A stretch of DNA of 64,000 nucleotides from assembly GCA_023105745.1 (NCBI GenBank), contig JALGQZ010000018.1, positions 11,297,338-11,361,337 of the forward strand, given 5' to 3'. This document shows, piece after piece, positions 62,874 to 64,000 of the stretch. The number at the start of each line of letters is the position of its first letter. Position 1 is the first letter of the stretch. A program made the position numbers and the translations under genes. The notes below the pieces were generated by a model. That model had not been told where the DNA came from, did no database searches, and was given only the letters and a program-made list of their open reading frames with translations. The DNA is from Austropuccinia psidii (lineage: Eukaryota; Basidiomycota; Pucciniomycetes; Pucciniales; Sphaerophragmiaceae).

Positions 62874-63764
62874 TGTAAGGTTTGTCTATGAAACTCTTGA
62901 TAATAGTAACAATATCAAGAGTACTATGACTGTCCTCAGTAAAAAAATATAATAATCACAAATTTAAATATAATTATTAAAAAAAATTATAAAAAAATAA
63001 ATTTGATTATTATTATATAAAAAAATAATAAAAAAATATAATAATTATAATAAAAAACTATAATTATTCTATTATTGTTTTAGTCACTGACAATTAGAAA
63101 AATAAGAATTGTAAAGCTCTTAATGAGACAATTACACGTGGAAAATATAAATATTTAACCACTTATGAATAATATATAGATATTTTTTATAAAAGAATTC
63201 AAACACACACTGTGCAGAAATAATTCTTACAGAAAAATGCTATCTAAAAAAACTAATAATAGATAAAAAAGATATAGAATTTTAGAGAAAACTTACTTAT
63301 AATATAAATTTAATACAACAAGTCAAATACAAAAGTTATTATATTAAATAATTATTATAAATTAAAAACATTCCAAAAATCAATATTTTGAATGATAAAA
63401 CAACTTTTTTGATAAAAAATATGATTAAAGAGTTTTTGAGAGGAATTTGTGGATTTAAAAGATATTTTAAAGACAATAATTTTATAAAAGAAAAGATATT
63501 ATAGGTGATTACAACAATAATCTAATTTCTATGATTTCAATTCTTTAATTTAAGATTTGAAAAGAATAAAATGCTTAAGAAATACTTTAATAATAAGATT
63601 TCATATATAATAAACCTTTACCTTTTTAAATGTCTAATATGATTGGATTGATAAGTGATGAAAAGACTCTTTTTATGTCCAAAGAGCAGCTCTCATAATT
63701 AATAATGGATGTAGAGGGCCTGCTCAGGTCAAAACAGAAAAACCATGCTTAAAGATAAGGTTCT
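62874..63764 (-). repeat. 5' LTR of the old chromovirus, interrupted
   Basis: Aligns with 52144-53070 up to AAGGTTCT, where another LTR begins. The rest of this LTR lies beyond the window. Confidence 0.8.
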
Positions 63765-64000
63765 TGTGAGCCTTTGAGATATGACCACATACCCAATAAG
63801 GTCACAAAAAGACTCAGAACAATTATACCCTTAATATAATTATATTAAAATTACTTAGAATAATTATACATTAAGAATAATTACTTAAATATACAAAAAA
63901 CACCATAAATTGGTACAAAAATTGGTTTAACTTAAAAACCAATGAATCAACATGTAAAATAAATTATACCATTGGATTCCCCATGGAAAAATACACATAT
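63765..64000 (+). repeat. Start of another LTR, cut by window end
   Basis: Begins TGTGAGCCTTTGAGATATGA, matching the start (in LTR orientation) of the solo LTR at 47222-49153. It interrupts the 5' LTR of the old chromovirus after GTTCT. Whether it is a solo LTR or a full element cannot be told. Confidence 0.7.

Larger units (their letters stand above)
52144..64000 (-). mobile_element. Old minus-strand chromovirus, nested insertions, extends beyond window
   Basis: 3' LTR 52144-54455 (2312 bp), interior 54456-62873, 5' LTR from 62874. The PBS, ORF1 with its conserved intron, Gag and Pol are all recognisable but carry many stops. A solo LTR of the young family interrupts ORF1 (59668-61495, TSD ATGGC), and another LTR interrupts its 5' LTR at 63765. 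Its Pol resembles that of the young chromovirus throughout, but its LTRs are distinct, so it is a sister family. The left target duplication would be CTTTG (52139-52143); its partner is off-window. Confidence 0.85.

Noticed and set aside
1..64000. tRNA, rRNA genes and CRISPR arrays
   Set aside because: No cloverleaf-capable segment with tRNA A and B boxes, no rRNA-like conserved blocks, and no regularly spaced short direct repeats with unique spacers were seen by eye.

Overview
This window is eukaryotic, AT-rich and built almost entirely of transposable elements. Short (about 55-90 nt) GT-AG introns, Ty3/Gypsy chromoviruses with very large LTRs, Harbinger elements whose accessory protein carries the LESMCPCY...MD.LFG signature, a FAR1/MULE transposase fused to an OTU domain, and TET/JBP-like oxygenase fragments together suggest a rust fungus (Pucciniales). 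My best guess is a large-genome rust such as Austropuccinia psidii; that comes from familiarity with the protein families, not from a search.

Layout. 1-1491: end of an LTR cut by the window edge. 3159-13660: a complete minus-strand LTR element (TSD AAAAC) that encodes a decayed Gag but no Pol, and carries a MULE DNA transposon (7430-11738, 8-bp TSD) inserted in a tandem-repeat array. 16354-18637: the only convincing intact host gene, a five-exon coiled-coil protein in a CpG-containing island. 21001-26840: a Harbinger/PIF-type DNA transposon with three genes: a transposase (+), a TET/JBP-like 2-oxoglutarate/Fe(II) oxygenase (-), and the Harbinger accessory protein (-). 29514-39609: a young, complete chromovirus (LTRs 1836 bp each, 5 differences counted, TSD CATGG) with an intact Gag-Pol and an extra spliced ORF1. 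41877-50728: a second, more decayed Harbinger-type copy with remnants of the same three genes, interrupted by a solo LTR. 50740-64000: nested minus-strand LTR material, including an old full-length chromovirus (52144 to beyond the window) whose ORF1 is split by a solo LTR of the young family, and whose 5' LTR is split by yet another LTR at 63765.

How the parts relate. The two Harbinger-type copies support each other: transposase, putative 5-methylcytosine-oxidising enzyme and accessory protein recur in the same order and orientation between similar terminal inverted repeats. The two chromoviruses also support each other: ORF1 upstream of Gag is interrupted by an intron at the same phase-1 position in both, overlaps the Gag-Pol frame, and may acquire its AUG by a splice that removes the primer binding site. 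Nearly all inactivating stops in old copies can be explained as C-to-T changes (CAA/CAG/CGA to TAA/TAG/TGA), and the TEs are CpG-poor while the host gene is not. This fits methylation or RIP-like cytosine deamination of TEs in a genome whose transposons carry TET/JBP-like genes.
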